Assembly (NCBI RefSeq): GCF_004117055.1
Contig: NZ_CP026363.1
Location: 3,216,001 to 3,280,000 of the forward strand
Length of the DNA stretch: 64,000 nucleotides
Direction of reading: 5' to 3'
Origin: Brevibacillus agri
GTDB lineage: Bacteria > Bacillota > Bacilli > Brevibacillales > Brevibacillaceae
The notes below the pieces were generated by a model. That model was not told the DNA's origin. It ran no database searches and saw nothing but the letters and a program-made list of their open reading frames with translations. The translations under genes and the position numbers were made by a program. Positions 63,244 through 64,000 of the stretch are shown here, one piece after another (the stretch's first letter is position 1; each line of letters opens with the position of its first letter).

Positions 63244-64000
63244 ATGGAGTTTTCATGGAAGCGTAATTTGTTTGTGTTATGGGTCGGCGTCTTCTTCTGC
63301 AGCACAGCCTACTCGATCTCCATACCATTCTTGCCCATCTTCCTCCATACATCTTTGGGTGTTCACGAGCATTTGGAAGCCTGGTCTGGTATCTCGTTTG
63401 GCATTACCTTTTTGGCAAGCGCCCTGATCTCGCCGTACTGGGGTTCGCTCGCCGACAAATACGGGCGAAAACCGATGTTGATCCGATCCGGTTTTAGCCT
63501 GGCTTTGTTGTACTTCCTGACTTACTTCATTACAGATCCTTACCTTTTCCTGGTGCTGCGCGTGTTTCAGGGGCTGCTCGCCGGCTACGTGCCTGCCGCG
63601 ATCGCGCTGGTAGCGACGAATACACCGGAAAAAAACGTCGGGTACGCTCTCGGGGTGATGGCAACCTCTGGAGCCACGGGCGGGATTGTCGGGCCGCTCG
63701 TCGGCGGGGTAGTCAGTCACCTCTGGGGAAACGCAGAGGCTTTTCTTTTCTCCGGCTGTGTCGTGCTCGTAGCGGCGCTGATCGCGACCTTCCTCGTCAA
63801 AGAGACAAACATGAACCGCTCCGGCAGCCGCTCCAACGTGCGGGAAGACTTGCGGGCTGCCATCGCCAACCGCTCGCTCATGACGATTCTCGGCCTCAGC
63901 CTGATGGTCACGATCTCCGTCATGCTCTTGGAACCGCTGTTGACCGTCTACGTGTTGCAGCTCGGGGCCTCGCAGCAGGAAGCCTCGCTCAGCGCCGGGA
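63244..64000 (+). CDS. MFS transporter, partial
   Basis: The first 252 residues of a major facilitator superfamily transporter are visible, with about seven membrane helices. The loop 2-3 motif is WGSLADKYGRKPML, and RVFQGLLAGYVPA and GPLVGGVVS are further drug/H+ antiporter signatures. ATG 63244 has only a weak purine site (GAACAGAAAG). The gene continues past the right edge. The substrate cannot be stated; multidrug efflux of the 12-helix type is the likeliest reading. Confidence 0.85.
   Translation, partial: MEFSWKRNLFVLWVGVFFCSTAYSISIPFLPIFLHTSLGVHEHLEAWSGISFGITFLASALISPYWGSLADKYGRKPMLIRSGFSLALLYFLTYFITDPYLFLVLRVFQGLLAGYVPAAIALVATNTPEKNVGYALGVMATSGATGGIVGPLVGGVVSHLWGNAEAFLFSGCVVLVAALIATFLVKETNMNRSGSRSNVREDLRAAIANRSLMTILGLSLMVTISVMLLEPLLTVYVLQLGASQQEASLSAG

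Overview
The window reads as a chromosomal segment of a GC-rich, spore-forming Firmicute close to Brevibacillus or Paenibacillus. The support is strong purine-rich Shine-Dalgarno sites, GTG and TTG starts, intrinsic hairpin terminators, a CdaS-type sporulation diadenylate cyclase, a DUF4855 protein, and B. subtilis-like peptide and pyroglutamate genes. There are no rRNA or tRNA genes, no CRISPR array, and no intact insertion sequence or prophage. The genus is inferred, not proven.

Layout. 1-7,850: a propionyl-/methylmalonyl-CoA operon on the minus strand (biotin carrier, two methylmalonyl-CoA mutase subunits, MeaB, a carboxyltransferase cut by the left edge) behind a TetR gene and three matching palindromes. 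7,960-12,960: VanY-type carboxypeptidase, BASS-family transporter, solute-binding lipoprotein and MsrAB. 13,110-25,740: an oligopeptide import-and-digest cluster (oppBCDFA, two S9 peptidases, one M20 peptidase) with a divergent regulator; the shared intergenic region holds a good opp promoter and an 18-bp direct repeat. 25,940-30,370: EamA exporter, luciferase-like oxidoreductase and an OatA-like acyltransferase. 30,365-32,280: gene-poor and rich in repeats (137-bp, 12-bp and 8-bp units). 32,280-40,350: multicopper oxidase, DinG-like helicase, Lin0512 protein, an alkyltransferase-like protein, PepF and an M29 aminopeptidase. 40,430-50,600: cdaS, then a 5-oxoproline regulon (giant M14 peptidase, DUF969/DUF979 transporter, IclR regulator, pcp, pxpBCA). 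50,816-59,950: YitT, DUF4855, a SWIM/SNF2 pair followed by an unlisted 46-aa ORF, and an EAL-PAS-PAS histidine kinase. 60,100-64,000: FhuF-like protein, an ABC exporter and a SulP transporter that are both internally deleted and frameshifted, and the start of an MFS transporter.

The dominant theme is acquisition and complete breakdown of peptides. Opp imports oligopeptides; the S9, M20, M3 and M29 enzymes digest them; Pcp removes N-terminal pyroglutamate; PxpABC hydrolyses 5-oxoproline to glutamate; the mutase operon can receive propionyl-CoA from branched amino acids and odd-chain lipids. Each of the three large operons has a local regulator and nearby repeated or palindromic DNA that looks like its operator. 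The most useful leads are the 1,178-residue M14 protein heading the 5-oxoproline operon, the operator candidates, the degenerate EAL-kinase fusion, the two neighbouring deleted genes, and the repeat-rich segment upstream of the copper oxidase.
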